Assembly: GCF_000518785.1 (NCBI RefSeq) | Contig: NZ_JAEG01000007.1 | Span: forward strand, 308,797 to 372,796 | Direction of reading: 5' to 3' | DNA: 64,000 nt | Origin: Paenirhizobium selenitireducens ATCC BAA-1503 | Lineage (GTDB): Bacteria > Pseudomonadota > Alphaproteobacteria > Rhizobiales > Rhizobiaceae | Shown: in pieces, positions 16,357-25,772 of the stretch | Layout of the letters: each line of letters begins with the position of its first letter | Position numbering within the stretch: position 1 is the first letter of the stretch | Made by a program: the position numbers and the translations under genes | Notes under the pieces: model-generated | Seen by the model: the letters and a program-made list of their open reading frames with translations, nothing else | Told to the model about the DNA's origin: nothing | The model's database searches: none

Positions 16357-17106
16357 CTATCCGGCAAGGGCGACGGCATCGGCGCCCGCCGGGATGCGCA
16401 TGGGCGATGACGGATCGGTCGCGGCGCGCCAGATGGCCTCAGCCACATCGTCCGCATGGGTGATTTCCGCTTCTCCCTGCTGCTCCCACCCGGCGAACAC
16501 GGACTTGACCACGGCGGCATAGGCTTCCGGGAAGCCGCCTTCCGCCTGAATTCTTGATCGCGCCGTGTCGCCGAAGCTGGTCGCCGGCGCGCGGCCGGGC
16601 AGGACGACCTTCATCCGCACGTTGAAAGGTTCGAGTTCCAGCGCCGCAGCCTCCGTAAAGGCATTCACGGCGGCCTTGCTGGCCGCGTAGACCGACAGCA
16701 GCGGCAGAGGCATCAGCGTCACGCTCGACGTCACATTGATGACGACCCCTTGCCTGCGCTCCCGCAACTGCGGCAGGACCGCCTGCGTCATCGCGATGGT
16801 GCCGAAGGTGTTTGTCTCGAAGAGGTCGCGCACGATCTCCATCGGCGTTCCCTCCACCGCATTCATCCAGCCTATGCCGGCATTGTTTACCAGAACGTCG
16901 ATCGGGCCGGCCGCCTCGACCGCCTTGCGGATGCTGTCGGCGTCCGTGACGTCGAGAGCGAGGATGTCGAGATTTTCCGAGCTGGGCAGGAGGTCGGCGC
17001 GCGGCGTGCGCATCGTCGCCACGACCCTCCAGCCCTTTTCGAGAAAGAGTTTTGCGGTCTCCAGTCCGAACCCGGAGGATGTCCCGGTGATGAGAACGGT
17101 CTTCAT
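16357..17106 (-). CDS. SDR family oxidoreductase
   Basis: A 249-residue classical short-chain reductase: TGTSSGFG cofactor motif (residues ~7-14), NNAG (~88-91), the active-site serine in VTSSVTL and YAASK. The SSGFG variant and the length match the group often controlled by a divergent AraC protein. The substrate is unknown. I start at ATG 17106; the 37-residue extension upstream is not conserved. It ends next to the asparaginase fragment. Cotranscription leftwards is not evident. Confidence 0.85.
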   Translation of the reverse strand: MKTVLITGTSSGFGLETAKLFLEKGWRVVATMRTPRADLLPSSENLDILALDVTDADSIRKAVEAAGPIDVLVNNAGIGWMNAVEGTPMEIVRDLFETNTFGTIAMTQAVLPQLRERRQGVVINVTSSVTLMPLPLLSVYAASKAAVNAFTEAAALELEPFNVRMKVVLPGRAPATSFGDTARSRIQAEGGFPEAYAAVVKSVFAGWEQQGEAEITHADDVAEAIWRAATDPSSPMRIPAGADAVALAG

Positions 17107-17204
17107 GCTTCTTTTCCTTTTCAGTCTTGGATGAAAGAAGGGTAGATCGTTCAGAGGATGCGATATATAATCTATGATCCATAAAACATTATCAGGAGTG
17201 TCGT

Positions 17205-18110
17205 TTGAGCGATCCACTCGCCGAGATGGTCACATTGCTGCAGCCGAGCGCGGGCTTGTCGAAAGCCGTCAGCGGAGGTGGTGTCTGGAGTGTCACCCGC
17301 GACGGGCCGGGAAACCCGTTCTATTGTGTGGTGATCGAGGGCGCGTCCCGCCTTGCGGTGGAAGGCGAGGCCCCGGTCGAGCTGCGTGCGGGCGATTTCG
17401 TGCTGGTTCCCGGCATGTGCAACTTCACCATGTCGGGCAGCGGAGAGACGCTGGATCACACGGTCGATCCGCGCACGGTCACCCGGCTTCCGGGCGAGAT
17501 CAGGCACGGCGATCCCCACGCGCCCGCCAATGCGCGGCTGCTGGTCGGCCATTTCTCCTTCGGTTCGCCGGATGCGGACCTGCTCCTGTCCCTGCTGCCG
17601 CGGTTCTTTCATGTCCGCGGAGATGAAAGGCTGTCGGCCCTGGTCAGGCTCGTGACCGATGAAGCCCGCAACGAAAGGCCGGCGCGCGAGATGATCCTCG
17701 CCCGGCTGCTGGAAGTGCTGCTGCTGGAGACCCTGCGCTCGACCTCGGGTAAGACCGCACCCCACGGCATCCTGCGCGGTCTCGGCGACGAACGCCTCGC
17801 ACCCGTCATCCGCCTGCTTCACGAACATCCGACCCGGGAATGGACGATGGAGCAACTGGCGGGCGAGGCCGCACTCTCCCGGTCCGCATTCTTCAATCGC
17901 TTTCGCCGTGCGATGGGCGTGGCGCCCATGGAATATCTGATTTCCTGGCGGATGACGCTGGCGAGAAACCTCCTCATGAAGGGCAATATCGACATTCAGG
18001 AAGTCGCAGAACGGGTCGGCTATCGCTCCGCCAGCGCCTTCAGCACCGCCTTCACCCGCTTCGTCGGACTTCCGCCATCGAGATTTGCTTTAGTTGCCGA
18101 TAGGGATTGA
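17205..18110 (+). CDS. AraC family regulator with N-terminal cupin domain
   Basis: A 301-residue activator or repressor. The N-terminal ~180 residues fit an AraC cupin ligand domain (ELRAGDFVLVPGMCNFTM, RLLVGHFSF). The C-terminal ~100 residues contain two helix-turn-helix motifs (WTMEQLAGEAALSRSAFFNR and IQEVAERVGYRSASAFSTAF). The start is TTG 17205, with CAGGAG 7 bases upstream. It is divergent from the SDR gene with a ~98-bp AT-rich gap, so that gene is the probable target. Its 3' end overlaps the convergent DeoR gene by 21 bp. Confidence 0.85.
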   Translation: MSDPLAEMVTLLQPSAGLSKAVSGGGVWSVTRDGPGNPFYCVVIEGASRLAVEGEAPVELRAGDFVLVPGMCNFTMSGSGETLDHTVDPRTVTRLPGEIRHGDPHAPANARLLVGHFSFGSPDADLLLSLLPRFFHVRGDERLSALVRLVTDEARNERPAREMILARLLEVLLLETLRSTSGKTAPHGILRGLGDERLAPVIRLLHEHPTREWTMEQLAGEAALSRSAFFNRFRRAMGVAPMEYLISWRMTLARNLLMKGNIDIQEVAERVGYRSASAFSTAFTRFVGLPPSRFALVADRD

Positions 18111-18878
18111 GATTTTGCGACCTCCCCCCTCGATCACCGCCACCCCGGCCTCCCGATAGGGCGCCAGCCTCTCTCCGTCGATCCCGGCCGGCACGATCAG
18201 CCCGGTGATCGCGTCGAGCGGCGCGATGCGGCAGGGGGAGACGGCGTCGAGCTTTTCCTCTGTCACCGCCACATAGGTTTTCGCGCTCGCATCGAGAATG
18301 TGCCGCTTGATCGCCGCCTCCTCGAAATCGCCGGTCGACAGGCCGTGGCGCGGATGGACCGCGGTGACGCCGAGGAAGAAGATGTCGGGGCGGATCGTGT
18401 CGATCGCGGCCATCGCCCGGGCACCGACCGCAACCATCGAATGCTTGTAGAGCCGCCCGCCGATCAGGATCACCTCGACCTTGGCATGGTGCTCGAATTC
18501 GGCAGCGATCGTCGGCGAATGGGTGGCGACGACAAGCGGCATGTCACGCGGCAGGTGGCGGGCGATCTCCGCCGTCGTCGTGCCGCCGTCGAGGAACACC
18601 ATCTGCCCCGGCGCAATGAGGGCCGCCGCCCGCGCGCCAAGCGCCGCCTTTTCCGCATTCGCCACGCTGCGGCGGGCGGTGAGGTCCGGCAGATCGGGGG
18701 CAATGGGCAGGGCCCCGCCATGCACCCGCTTCAGCAGTCCCTGCGCCGCCATCTCGTTCATGTCGCGGCGGACCGTGTCTTCCGAGACATTGAGTTCCCG
18801 CGCCAGCGCCCCCGCCAGGGCCTGGCCCTCGGTCCGCAGGATCTCGAGGATATGCGTCCTGCGCTGGCTGCCGAGCAT
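18090..18878 (-). CDS. DeoR family transcriptional regulator
   Basis: A 262-residue sugar-phosphate-responsive repressor. The N-terminal helix-turn-helix is around LGSQRRTHILEIL and LNVSEDTVRRDMNEMAAQG. The C-terminal effector domain has MVFLDGGTTTAEIARHLP, LIGGRLYKHSMVAVG and DIFFLGVTAVHPRHGLST. ATG 18878 is the start; the 44-residue extension lacks similarity. No sugar operon is adjacent, so the target is not evident. Fragments of a close relative occur at 14761-14815 and 16150-16185. Confidence 0.85.
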   Translation of the reverse strand: MLGSQRRTHILEILRTEGQALAGALARELNVSEDTVRRDMNEMAAQGLLKRVHGGALPIAPDLPDLTARRSVANAEKAALGARAAALIAPGQMVFLDGGTTTAEIARHLPRDMPLVVATHSPTIAAEFEHHAKVEVILIGGRLYKHSMVAVGARAMAAIDTIRPDIFFLGVTAVHPRHGLSTGDFEEAAIKRHILDASAKTYVAVTEEKLDAVSPCRIAPLDAITGLIVPAGIDGERLAPYREAGVAVIEGGGRKISIPIGN

Positions 18879-19008
18879 AACGTGTTCCTGCGTGTTCGTT
18901 CCGGAATGTTCACGATAATACGCGAATGGATTCGACAATCCAGCAAAATCACGCAAGATCGTGCAGGCTTGCAGAATGCAGGTGAGACAAACCATGGGAG
19001 ATGAACGC

Positions 19009-19365
19009 ATGCTGATACTGATTGCCGGCCCCTATCGCTCCGGCACCGGCGACGACCCGGTGAAGATGGCGGAGAATCTCAAGCGGCTGGAGGCGCCGTC
19101 GCACGCGCTGTTCAAGGCGGGGCACGTGCCGATGATCGGCGAATGGGTGGCGCTGCCGGTCTGGCATGCGGCGGGGGGAAAGACGATCGGCGACGATCTC
19201 TACGAAGAAATCTTCCACCCGGTGGCGGGCCGCCTGCTGCAATTGTGCGAAGGCGTGCTGCGCCTGCCCGGCGCCTCGAAAGGGGCGGACAACGATGTTC
19301 GCATCGCCACGGAACGCGGCATTCCCGTCTGGTACCGGCTGGAGGACGTGCCCGGCTGCGCCTGA
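19009..19365 (+). CDS. DUF4406-like protein (nucleoside deoxyribosyltransferase fold)
   Basis: A 118-residue protein starting LILIAGPYRSGTGDDPVKMA, the phosphate-binding pattern of the nucleoside 2-deoxyribosyltransferase-like fold. LLQLCEGVLRLPGASKGADN supplies the second conserved block, and the C-terminus GIPVWYRLED is typical of the group. The biochemical role is not established for the family. The start ATG 19009 has GGGAG at 18996-19000; ATG 18994 is also in frame. It is divergent from the DeoR gene and may be its target. Confidence 0.7.
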   Translation: MLILIAGPYRSGTGDDPVKMAENLKRLEAPSHALFKAGHVPMIGEWVALPVWHAAGGKTIGDDLYEEIFHPVAGRLLQLCEGVLRLPGASKGADNDVRIATERGIPVWYRLEDVPGCA

Positions 19366-19463
19366 GACGGGTGGCCGTGATCATCGGCGCGCCCCTCCGT
19401 GTCAGGGGAGGGGCCACCGTCCGGGTTCGCTGACCCGCGCTGCGGCCCGGCGTTCAGGAGACG

Positions 19464-19883
19464 TCAGGCGGCAAAAATCGCCGCGTCGTCGTTGAAGGCC
19501 TTGAACTCCAGCGCATTGCCGGAGGGATCGAAGATGAACAGGGTGCGCTGCTCGCCGGCCTGCCCCTCGAAGCGCAGTTTTGGCTTCAGCCCCCAGCGCG
19601 TGTCCGGGTCGGCCTCCAGCCGCTCGACCAGCGCCAGGAAATCGCCCATGGCGAGGATCACGCCGAAATGCGGGATCGGCACTACGTCGCCGTCGACGGC
19701 GCCGCTGGCCGTGTCCCTCGGCATTTCCGCTCTCAGATGCGCCGACATCTGGTGCCCGAACAGGTCGAAGTCGATCCACTTGCCGGGGCTTTCGCGGCCG
19801 ACGCGGCAGCCGAGCACCGTGCCGTAGAAATGCCGCGTCGCTTCTATGTCGGTGATGGGAAAGGCCAGATGAAACGGGCGCAT
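19464..19883 (-). CDS. VOC (glyoxalase-like) family protein
   Basis: A 139-residue metal-binding beta-alpha-beta protein. MRPFHLAFPITDIEATRHFY and NALEFKAF carry the likely metal ligands (H5 and the C-terminal E), with GHQMSAHL as a middle ligand. It resembles single-domain glyoxalase/dioxygenase-like proteins of unassigned substrate. The ATG at 19883 has GGAG nearby on the minus strand; the 40-residue upstream extension is spurious. Confidence 0.8.
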   Translation of the reverse strand: MRPFHLAFPITDIEATRHFYGTVLGCRVGRESPGKWIDFDLFGHQMSAHLRAEMPRDTASGAVDGDVVPIPHFGVILAMGDFLALVERLEADPDTRWGLKPKLRFEGQAGEQRTLFIFDPSGNALEFKAFNDDAAIFAA

Positions 19884-20067
19884 GGGGGTCTCCTCGATTG
19901 TGTTCTTCGTCCAGCCTAGCGCCATTGGGCCCGCGCGCAAGCCATCCAGCCGGTGTCGCGGTTGTCGCTTTTGCAATTGACAATTGAATGTTGCAATGCA
20001 CAATCGTTTGCGTCGACTGCAATGATCATCACCGCAAGACCGTTCCGGATGTGCATGAGGTGCGTGT

Positions 20068-20283
20068 ATGAGCAGGATTACGCTTTCGTCGCGCGAAATC
20101 GCCGCGGTGGACTATGATCCGGAAGCGTTGCGGCTCGAAGTCGAGTTGCGCAAGGGTGACGTCTACGAGATCGACGGTGTGCCGGAGACCATCTACCAGA
20201 CCCTGATCACTTGTGAATCTCCTGGCACCTATTACCACCTGCATATCCGCAAGGGCGATTACAAGATGACGCGGTTGCGCTGA
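20068..20283 (+). CDS. KTSC domain protein
   Basis: A 71-residue single-domain protein with the KTSC-like pattern: SSREIAAVDYDPEALRLEVE, GDVYEIDGVPETIYQTLI, ESPGTYYHLHIRKGDYKM. The function of this small domain is not known; it is often found alone or fused to RNA- or tRNA-related proteins. ATG 20068 is the start. The region before it is AT-rich with two CAATTG palindromes (19974-19987) and may drive this gene and the divergent VOC gene. Confidence 0.75.
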   Translation: MSRITLSSREIAAVDYDPEALRLEVELRKGDVYEIDGVPETIYQTLITCESPGTYYHLHIRKGDYKMTRLR

Positions 20284-20336
20284 GGCGACGGCCGGGTCAC
20301 GGGCGGGCGCAGGCCGCGCCGCGCCCGGCACCTTTC

Positions 20337-20996
20337 CTATTCCTGTTCGTCGAAACGCGTCTGCCACATGGCCTTGAAGGCGGGCCGCTCCTGGCAGCGC
20401 TTCAGCCAGGCGGCGGTGTGCGGATGCTCGTCCATCAACGGCTGGTAGGGTTGGCCGTAGCGCACCACTTCGGCGAGGTTGAGATCGGCGACGGTGAAGC
20501 GTCCGCCCACCGCATAATCATTGGCGGCGAAATGCTTTTCCAGCACGCCGAACGGCCGCTTCAGCAGGCGCGACACCACCTCCGCCTCGGCCTGTCCGGC
20601 CTCGGTGGCAAGCCGTCCCTGCGCATTGGCCAAGGAGATCTTCAGCGCATTGGCCTCGATCTCCGCCGCGGCGAAGAACGACCACTGGGTGATCAGCGCG
20701 TCCTCGGCGAGATCCTTCGGCGCCAGCGGGCCGCCGTGCTTCTTGGCGAGGTAGAGGTTGATCGCCATGCTCTCATAGAGCCTCAGCCCGTCGTCGTCGA
20801 TGGCCGGGATCGCGCCCATCGGATTGACGGCCAGGTATTCCGGCGAGCGGGTATTGGTCCTGACCCCGGCCGCCATCGGGTCGGCAAGCTTGTAGGCCTG
20901 GAGAACCGGCACGTGCTCGAACGCCAGCCCGAGTTCGCCGGCGAGCCAGAAGGTGCGCGTCGCCCGCGATTTGTAGACGCCATAGATCTTCAGCAT
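20337..20996 (-). CDS. Glutathione S-transferase
   Basis: A 219-residue cytosolic GST-like protein. The N-terminal thioredoxin-fold part has MLKIYGVYKSRATRTFWLAG and the glutathione-binding PMGAIPAIDDDGLRLYESMA. The C-terminal helical domain has the capping pattern RFTVADLNLAEV. The substrate is unknown. The ATG at 20996 follows GGAGGG. The start of the protein is preceded by a 304-bp stretch (20997-21300) in which I recognise nothing else. Confidence 0.85.
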   Translation of the reverse strand: MLKIYGVYKSRATRTFWLAGELGLAFEHVPVLQAYKLADPMAAGVRTNTRSPEYLAVNPMGAIPAIDDDGLRLYESMAINLYLAKKHGGPLAPKDLAEDALITQWSFFAAAEIEANALKISLANAQGRLATEAGQAEAEVVSRLLKRPFGVLEKHFAANDYAVGGRFTVADLNLAEVVRYGQPYQPLMDEHPHTAAWLKRCQERPAFKAMWQTRFDEQE

Positions 20997-21300
20997 GAAA
21001 GGGACCCTCCGATTGATTTGCCGGAAGGCTATCGGTCGCAAGCACCGATGAAAAGCCGGAGATCGGTGATCCGGCCATGAATTTCCATGATGACCGCCGG
21101 CGCCAATGTTGACTTCGCGGCGGCGAAATCTTAACGCATAGGCATGGGTCCGCAGTTCACCCAGGCGTCACCGCCCCGCAAGGGGAGCTAAACCTGACTT
21201 TCTCTGAAGAAAACCGACAGCCACTTTTCCCGTGCCTGGTCGGAAGACGGTGACCACCGGCTTTTCTGGTTCGCCAGGGCACGATATCGAGGAAGTGACG

Positions 21301-21825
21301 ATGTCGCGTATCATCCATACCTATGAGGCGCCCGATCTGTCGGCGCTTGCCAGGACCATCAAGCGGGAACTCGAAGCGCGGAGCGAAACGCCCGGCCATG
21401 TCGAGATCCTCAACATCCTGTCGCGCGCGGCGGGCTTTCGCAATTATCAGCACCTGAAGGCCTCGCGCGCCGCCGAAACCCGTCTCGCCACGGCGCCGGA
21501 ACCGCAGCCCGAAGTCGACTTCCGCCGGGTCGAAACCGCGGCGCGCTGCTTCGACGCCAAGGACGTTCTTCTGCGCTGGCCGGGCAAGACCAATCTTCAG
21601 GCTCTCTGCCTGTGGAAGCTGTGGTCCTTCTTCCCCGCCGAAGAGGAAATGACCGAGCGCCAGGTCAACGACCTGCTGAAGCGCCACCACGCTTTCGGCG
21701 ATCACGCGCTCATTCGCCGCGAGATGGTCAATCTGAAGCTTCTGGCACGCACCGCCGATTGCCGCAGCTACCGCCGCATCGAACGCCGCCCGCCGCCCGA
21801 TGCGCTGGCGCTGATCCGGGGCTAG
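21301..21825 (+). CDS. DUF2087 domain protein
   Basis: A 174-residue protein. The C-terminal ~80 residues match DUF2087, a winged-helix-like domain: RWPGKTNLQALCLWKLWSFF, MTERQVNDLLKRHHAFGDHA, IRREMVNLKLLARTADCRSY. The N-terminal ~90 residues are a short helical region with NILSRAAGFRNYQHL, often fused to DUF2087 in Rhizobiales. It is probably a DNA-binding regulator. ATG 21301 has GAGGAAG upstream. The gene ends in a hairpin at 21834. Confidence 0.75.
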   Translation: MSRIIHTYEAPDLSALARTIKRELEARSETPGHVEILNILSRAAGFRNYQHLKASRAAETRLATAPEPQPEVDFRRVETAARCFDAKDVLLRWPGKTNLQALCLWKLWSFFPAEEEMTERQVNDLLKRHHAFGDHALIRREMVNLKLLARTADCRSYRRIERRPPPDALALIRG

Positions 21826-21833
21826 TGCGAGAG

Positions 21834-21875
21834 CCGCATGGCCGTCCTGCAACGGCCATGCGGGGCTTGCTTTCG
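21834..21875 (+). terminator. Terminator-like hairpin
   Basis: CCGCATGGCCGT (21834-21845) pairs exactly with ACGGCCATGCGG (21852-21863) around CCTGCA, followed by a weak T-containing tail. It lies between two convergent genes and may act in both directions. Confidence 0.6.
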
Positions 21876-21918
21876 CGTCAATGGCGCTGCGGCGCAAATG
21901 AAGGCTGCGATCGCGTGG

Positions 21919-23745
21919 TCAGCCGGCCGCGCTGATCGGGGTTTCGGTTATGCCGAGTGGGGTGCCGATGATGCGGTGCTCCCTGATCAGCGTCGAAATG
22001 GCCGAACGGTCGACCGCCCGCGAATAGAGGTAGCCTTGGCCGTAGATGCAGCCGAGCCGGTAAAGCGATTCGGCCTGTTCCGCCGTCTCCACGCCCTCGG
22101 CGACGACGCCGATGCCGAGGCCCTTGGCGATGTCGATCAGCCCCTTGATGATGACGGCGCCGGCCCGGTCGTTGACCATGCGCTGCACGAAGCACTTGTC
22201 GATCTTGATGACGTCGACGGGAACGGTGAGCAGATGGGTGAGCGAGGCAAAGCCGGTGCCGAAGTCGTCGAGCGCGACGCTCATCCCGGCGGTTCTCAGG
22301 TCCTGGATCTGCTCGGCGACGATCTGGTCGCGCTGGTCGAGATAGACGCTTTCGGTCACTTCGACTGTGACCTTCTTCAACGGCACGCCCACCTCGGCGA
22401 AATAGGAAGCGACCCGATCGGCCAGCCCCGTGCGGTAGAAGTCGGCGGCGGACAAATTGACGCTGACCCGGCCGAAGTCGATCCCGGCATCCATCCAGCG
22501 CCGCGTGTCGGCCGCGACCTTGCCGAGCATGCGCCGGGTCAGTTCGAAGGCGATGTTGGCGTCCTTGGTCGCTTCGTGGAAATGCGCCGCCGCCAGCATT
22601 TCGCCGTTGCGCGTCTTCATCCGGCAGAGCGCCTCGAGGCTGGCGATCCGACCGGTCGCCAGGTCGACGATCGGCTGGTAGTAGGCCTCGATGCGTTCTT
22701 CGCGCAGCGCCTCGGTTACGTCCTGGATCGCCCGGAACCGCTTGACGATCGCGGTGCCCAGGCCCGGCACGTATTCGATATAGTTGCCGCGCGCCCGTTC
22801 CTTGGCATGATAAAGCGCGTAGTCGGCGTTCTGGCGCACCTGTTCGGCGCTGTTGCCGGCCATGGCCACAGCACCGCCGAGCGTGACCGACGGATAGATC
22901 ACATGGTCGGAGCAGGTGCAGGGAAGTCTGATCGCCTCCAGCACCCGGGCGGCGACGGCGGAGAGATCCTTGCTCGCGTCGCCGGCGACAATGATGGCGA
23001 ACTCGTCGCCGCCGAGGCGAAAGCTCATGCCGGCCTCGCCGACGGAGGCGATGCGGGCTGCCACATTGCGGATCAGGTCGTCGCCCGCCCGGTGACCGAA
23101 GGTGTCGTTGACCAGCTTGAGATTGTCCACGTCGGCCAGCAGTACGCCCCAGGGGCAATCGCTCTGGTCCTGCGATGCGACAACGTCGTTGAACCGGCCT
23201 CGATTGGGCAGTTGCGTCAGCGCATCGGTTTCGGCAAGCCGGCGCCGTTCGGCCACGCGCTGGTCGCGCTCGATGGCGATGGCGCAGAGATGCACGCAGG
23301 CTTCGACGATCTTCTCTTCGACTTCGGAAGGGCCACGCGGCGTGTGAAAATAGAAGGCGAAGGTGCCGAGCACCTTGCCCGAGCCGATGATCGGCGTCGA
23401 CCAGCAGGCCGCGAGCCCGAGAGGAAGGGCGAGTTGCTTGAAGTCGGCCCAGTAGGGATGGCTGGCAATATCGGTGACCGTCACCGGCTTGCCGGTAAAG
23501 GCGGCCGTGCCGCACGATCCGACGCCGGGGCCGATCTGCACGCCGTCGATCGCCGCAGCGTAGTGGGCGGAAAGCGAGGGGCCGGCAAGGTGGCGCAGCC
23601 GGTTCTGCGGATCGAGCGCCAGCACCGAGCAGACGATGCCGGGGACGATCTCTTCGACGGTGCGGCACAGCAGATCGACCGTCTCCCCGAGCGGAACGCC
23701 CGTGGCAATCATTTCAAGGATCTTGTTTTGCAGCTTTGTCAGCAT
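21919..23745 (-). CDS. GAF-GGDEF-EAL cyclic-di-GMP signalling protein
   Basis: A 608-residue cytoplasmic protein. A GAF sensor domain at residues ~1-165 (GVGSCGTAAFTGKPVTVTDI) is followed by a GGDEF domain at ~170-330 with an intact RLGGDEFAII loop and DVDNLKLVNDTFGHRAGD. An EAL domain at ~345-595 has EALCR, VNLSAADF, VEVTESVYL, ALDDFGTGF, IKIDKCF and EGVET. Both catalytic sites look complete, so it may both make and break c-di-GMP. The GAF ligand is unknown. It is convergent with the DUF2087 gene and shares no operon with it. Confidence 0.9.
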   Translation of the reverse strand: MLTKLQNKILEMIATGVPLGETVDLLCRTVEEIVPGIVCSVLALDPQNRLRHLAGPSLSAHYAAAIDGVQIGPGVGSCGTAAFTGKPVTVTDIASHPYWADFKQLALPLGLAACWSTPIIGSGKVLGTFAFYFHTPRGPSEVEEKIVEACVHLCAIAIERDQRVAERRRLAETDALTQLPNRGRFNDVVASQDQSDCPWGVLLADVDNLKLVNDTFGHRAGDDLIRNVAARIASVGEAGMSFRLGGDEFAIIVAGDASKDLSAVAARVLEAIRLPCTCSDHVIYPSVTLGGAVAMAGNSAEQVRQNADYALYHAKERARGNYIEYVPGLGTAIVKRFRAIQDVTEALREERIEAYYQPIVDLATGRIASLEALCRMKTRNGEMLAAAHFHEATKDANIAFELTRRMLGKVAADTRRWMDAGIDFGRVSVNLSAADFYRTGLADRVASYFAEVGVPLKKVTVEVTESVYLDQRDQIVAEQIQDLRTAGMSVALDDFGTGFASLTHLLTVPVDVIKIDKCFVQRMVNDRAGAVIIKGLIDIAKGLGIGVVAEGVETAEQAESLYRLGCIYGQGYLYSRAVDRSAISTLIREHRIIGTPLGITETPISAAG

Positions 23746-23890
23746 GGCCGTACGCGAGGTTGTCTGTCCGCGAATACAACCACGTCGGCCTTAAGCAGTT
23801 GTTACGAGGACCCTAAAATAGCAATGTAACGATGTTTTCGCGCGCATGTTGCATCTGAGCCCGTATGGCGAGCCGCCCGCGGCCGAGGCC

Positions 23891-25264
23891 TCAGCCACGC
23901 CGGTTTCCCTCGATCGTCAGGTGTCCGAAGTCACCGGCACCCTCGATCAACTCGCCACCCGCCTTGTCGTTCCAGCGATAGCCGAGGATGGCGCCGTCGC
24001 TCGCTTCGCTGATCACATTTCCGGAAATCAGCGTCGTACCGCTGCCCTCGACCACCGAGACGGCAATGCCGACCGGGCAATTGCGGATGATGTTGGCGCT
24101 CGCCACCACGTTGCGCAAATAGGGACCCCAGCCGAGCATCACCCCCCATTTCGGCGCGTTTTCGATGACATTGCCGGTCACCACCGTGTCTGCCTCCACC
24201 GCAATGCCGAAACCGAAGCCGGCGCCGTCATGGGGGTAGGGGCCTTCGAGCTTCAGGTTGCGCACGATATTGCCGGAGACCGTGGAGAGGCGGCCGCCCT
24301 GGTCGAGATTGACGACGAGAATGCCGTTGGCCGCGCCATCGACCAGATTGTCGGCGATCAGCGCGCCTTCGAAGGAGAACTCCGCATAGATCGCCGTCTC
24401 GCCCGAGCGCAGGCACTGGTTGGTGGCGATCGTCACGTTCGACGCCGAGTTGGCGCGGATCGCCGAGAAGGCGCAGTCGGAGACGTGATTGCCCGCAACC
24501 AGCACATTGTCGGCGCGGAACAGGTTGATGCCGTTGCCGTTCTGCCCGGTGCCGCCGGCCCGGGCGGCGATCCGGGCGATGCGGTTGCCGCTCACCATGG
24601 CGCCGTCCTCGCCCTTGGTCCAGCGATGCACCAGGATGCCGCCATTGCCGCAGTCGGAGACGTCGTTGTCCTTGATCGCCAGCGCTCTCGTCTCGATCGC
24701 CAGCAGTCCGGCATCGGCGGCGCCGGTGATGCGGCAGTCGCTGATCCGTCCGCCGCAGCGCTCCAGTTGCAGGCCATGCTTGCGGCTGCCGACGATCTCG
24801 CAGTCGACGATCTCCACCGCATCGACCGTGCGAAAGGAGACGAGCGCATCGGCATAGTCGGCGAGCCAGCGATTGGCGCCGTCGAGCGTGATGCCGGAAA
24901 GCGCGACATGGCGGACGTCGCGCGCGGTTACCAGATGGCCGTCGCCGCTATAGGAGAGACGGGTGGCGCCCGGCACGCCGATCAGACGTGTGCCGTCGGG
25001 CAGGTCGAGATTGGAAACTTCGTAAGTACCGGCCGGCAGGAAGACCGGCTGGCCGCCGGCGGCTGCGGCATTGAGCAGCGCCTGCAGCTTGCGGCTCTGG
25101 TTGTCCGCGGCGCCCGGCACGATGCCGGCCTCCGCCGCATCCAGCGCCCCGCGCAGGTCGGCGGCGATCGGCTGCGACTGGGCGGAAGCGTGGGGCGCGG
25201 AAAACACCAGCCGCAAGGCCGGCAGGCTTGCCAGAGCACCCAGAATGTCACGCCTTTTCAGCAT
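23891..25264 (-). CDS. Twin-arginine-exported beta-helix repeat protein (RR_plus_rpt type)
   Basis: A 457-residue exported protein. The N-terminus MLKRRDILGALASLPALRLV is a twin-arginine signal with cleavage near AHASAQ. The mature protein starts with a pectate-lyase-like cap (PVFLPAGTYEVSNLDLPDGT). It then has many beta-helix coils with repeated N-x-(I/V) ladders (VSGNRIARI, VAGNHVSDC, IADNLVDGA, VSGNIVRNL, VTGNVIENA). It fits TIGR03808, an uncharacterised family known mainly from Rhizobiales. A role on surface polysaccharide is possible but unproven. The ATG at 25264 is the start. Confidence 0.85.
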   Translation of the reverse strand: MLKRRDILGALASLPALRLVFSAPHASAQSQPIAADLRGALDAAEAGIVPGAADNQSRKLQALLNAAAAGGQPVFLPAGTYEVSNLDLPDGTRLIGVPGATRLSYSGDGHLVTARDVRHVALSGITLDGANRWLADYADALVSFRTVDAVEIVDCEIVGSRKHGLQLERCGGRISDCRITGAADAGLLAIETRALAIKDNDVSDCGNGGILVHRWTKGEDGAMVSGNRIARIAARAGGTGQNGNGINLFRADNVLVAGNHVSDCAFSAIRANSASNVTIATNQCLRSGETAIYAEFSFEGALIADNLVDGAANGILVVNLDQGGRLSTVSGNIVRNLKLEGPYPHDGAGFGFGIAVEADTVVTGNVIENAPKWGVMLGWGPYLRNVVASANIIRNCPVGIAVSVVEGSGTTLISGNVISEASDGAILGYRWNDKAGGELIEGAGDFGHLTIEGNRRG

Positions 25265-25477
25265 CACCGCTCCCTGTTGAAGACTGGCCCGCGCAGCCAG
25301 AGACGGCTGCCCGCGCATCCGATCTCCGAAACCTTGGCCGAAAGTGCCGGGCGCGGCAAGCAGGGCTGCGACAAATCATCCATCGTCCGTCCGGCCGGAA
25401 CAGTTTGCGCCAGATCAATGCCAAGGCTTCAGCGAAGCCTAATATTTCCCTTAGAAAGTAAATCGATGGAGGGCTTG

Positions 25478-25684
25478 ATGCTTCGTCTTTCTGCAGTGCT
25501 TTATATTCTCGTCGCAACGGTACTGGCCGGCGGGGCAGTGACGGCCGTGCTCGCCATGAACATGATGGAACGGTGGCAGATTGCCGGTGCGTTTGCAGCG
25601 GGCTGCGTCGTCGCCCTGCCGATCTCGGCCATCCTCGGCCGCAAGATGTACAATGCGATGAAGTCCACTTCGACGCCGGCCTGA
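25478..25684 (+). CDS. Small two-TM membrane protein (68 aa)
   Basis: A 68-residue protein with two hydrophobic segments (about residues 4-27 and 34-54) and a short basic tail ending KSTSTPA. It is conserved-looking as a typical rhizobial CTP-synthase-region-like small protein, but I do not recognise the family. ATG 25478 is preceded by GGAGGG at a short 4-base spacing; ATG 25466 in the same frame is the alternative. A strong terminator follows at 25773. Confidence 0.65.
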   Translation: MLRLSAVLYILVATVLAGGAVTAVLAMNMMERWQIAGAFAAGCVVALPISAILGRKMYNAMKSTSTPA

Positions 25685-25772
25685 TGGCAGGCGTCTGAAC
25701 GCGCGCTGCGCCTGCCGGCGTCCCCTGGGGCGGACTGGCGCTGGTGGATCGTGGCTGCATGCGCGCACGGCA

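Noticed and set aside
16048..16410. Gene on the plus strand across the asparaginase fragment
   Set aside because: Only 16180-16341 has meaning, as a decayed piece. The rest is repeat and the frame is broken.
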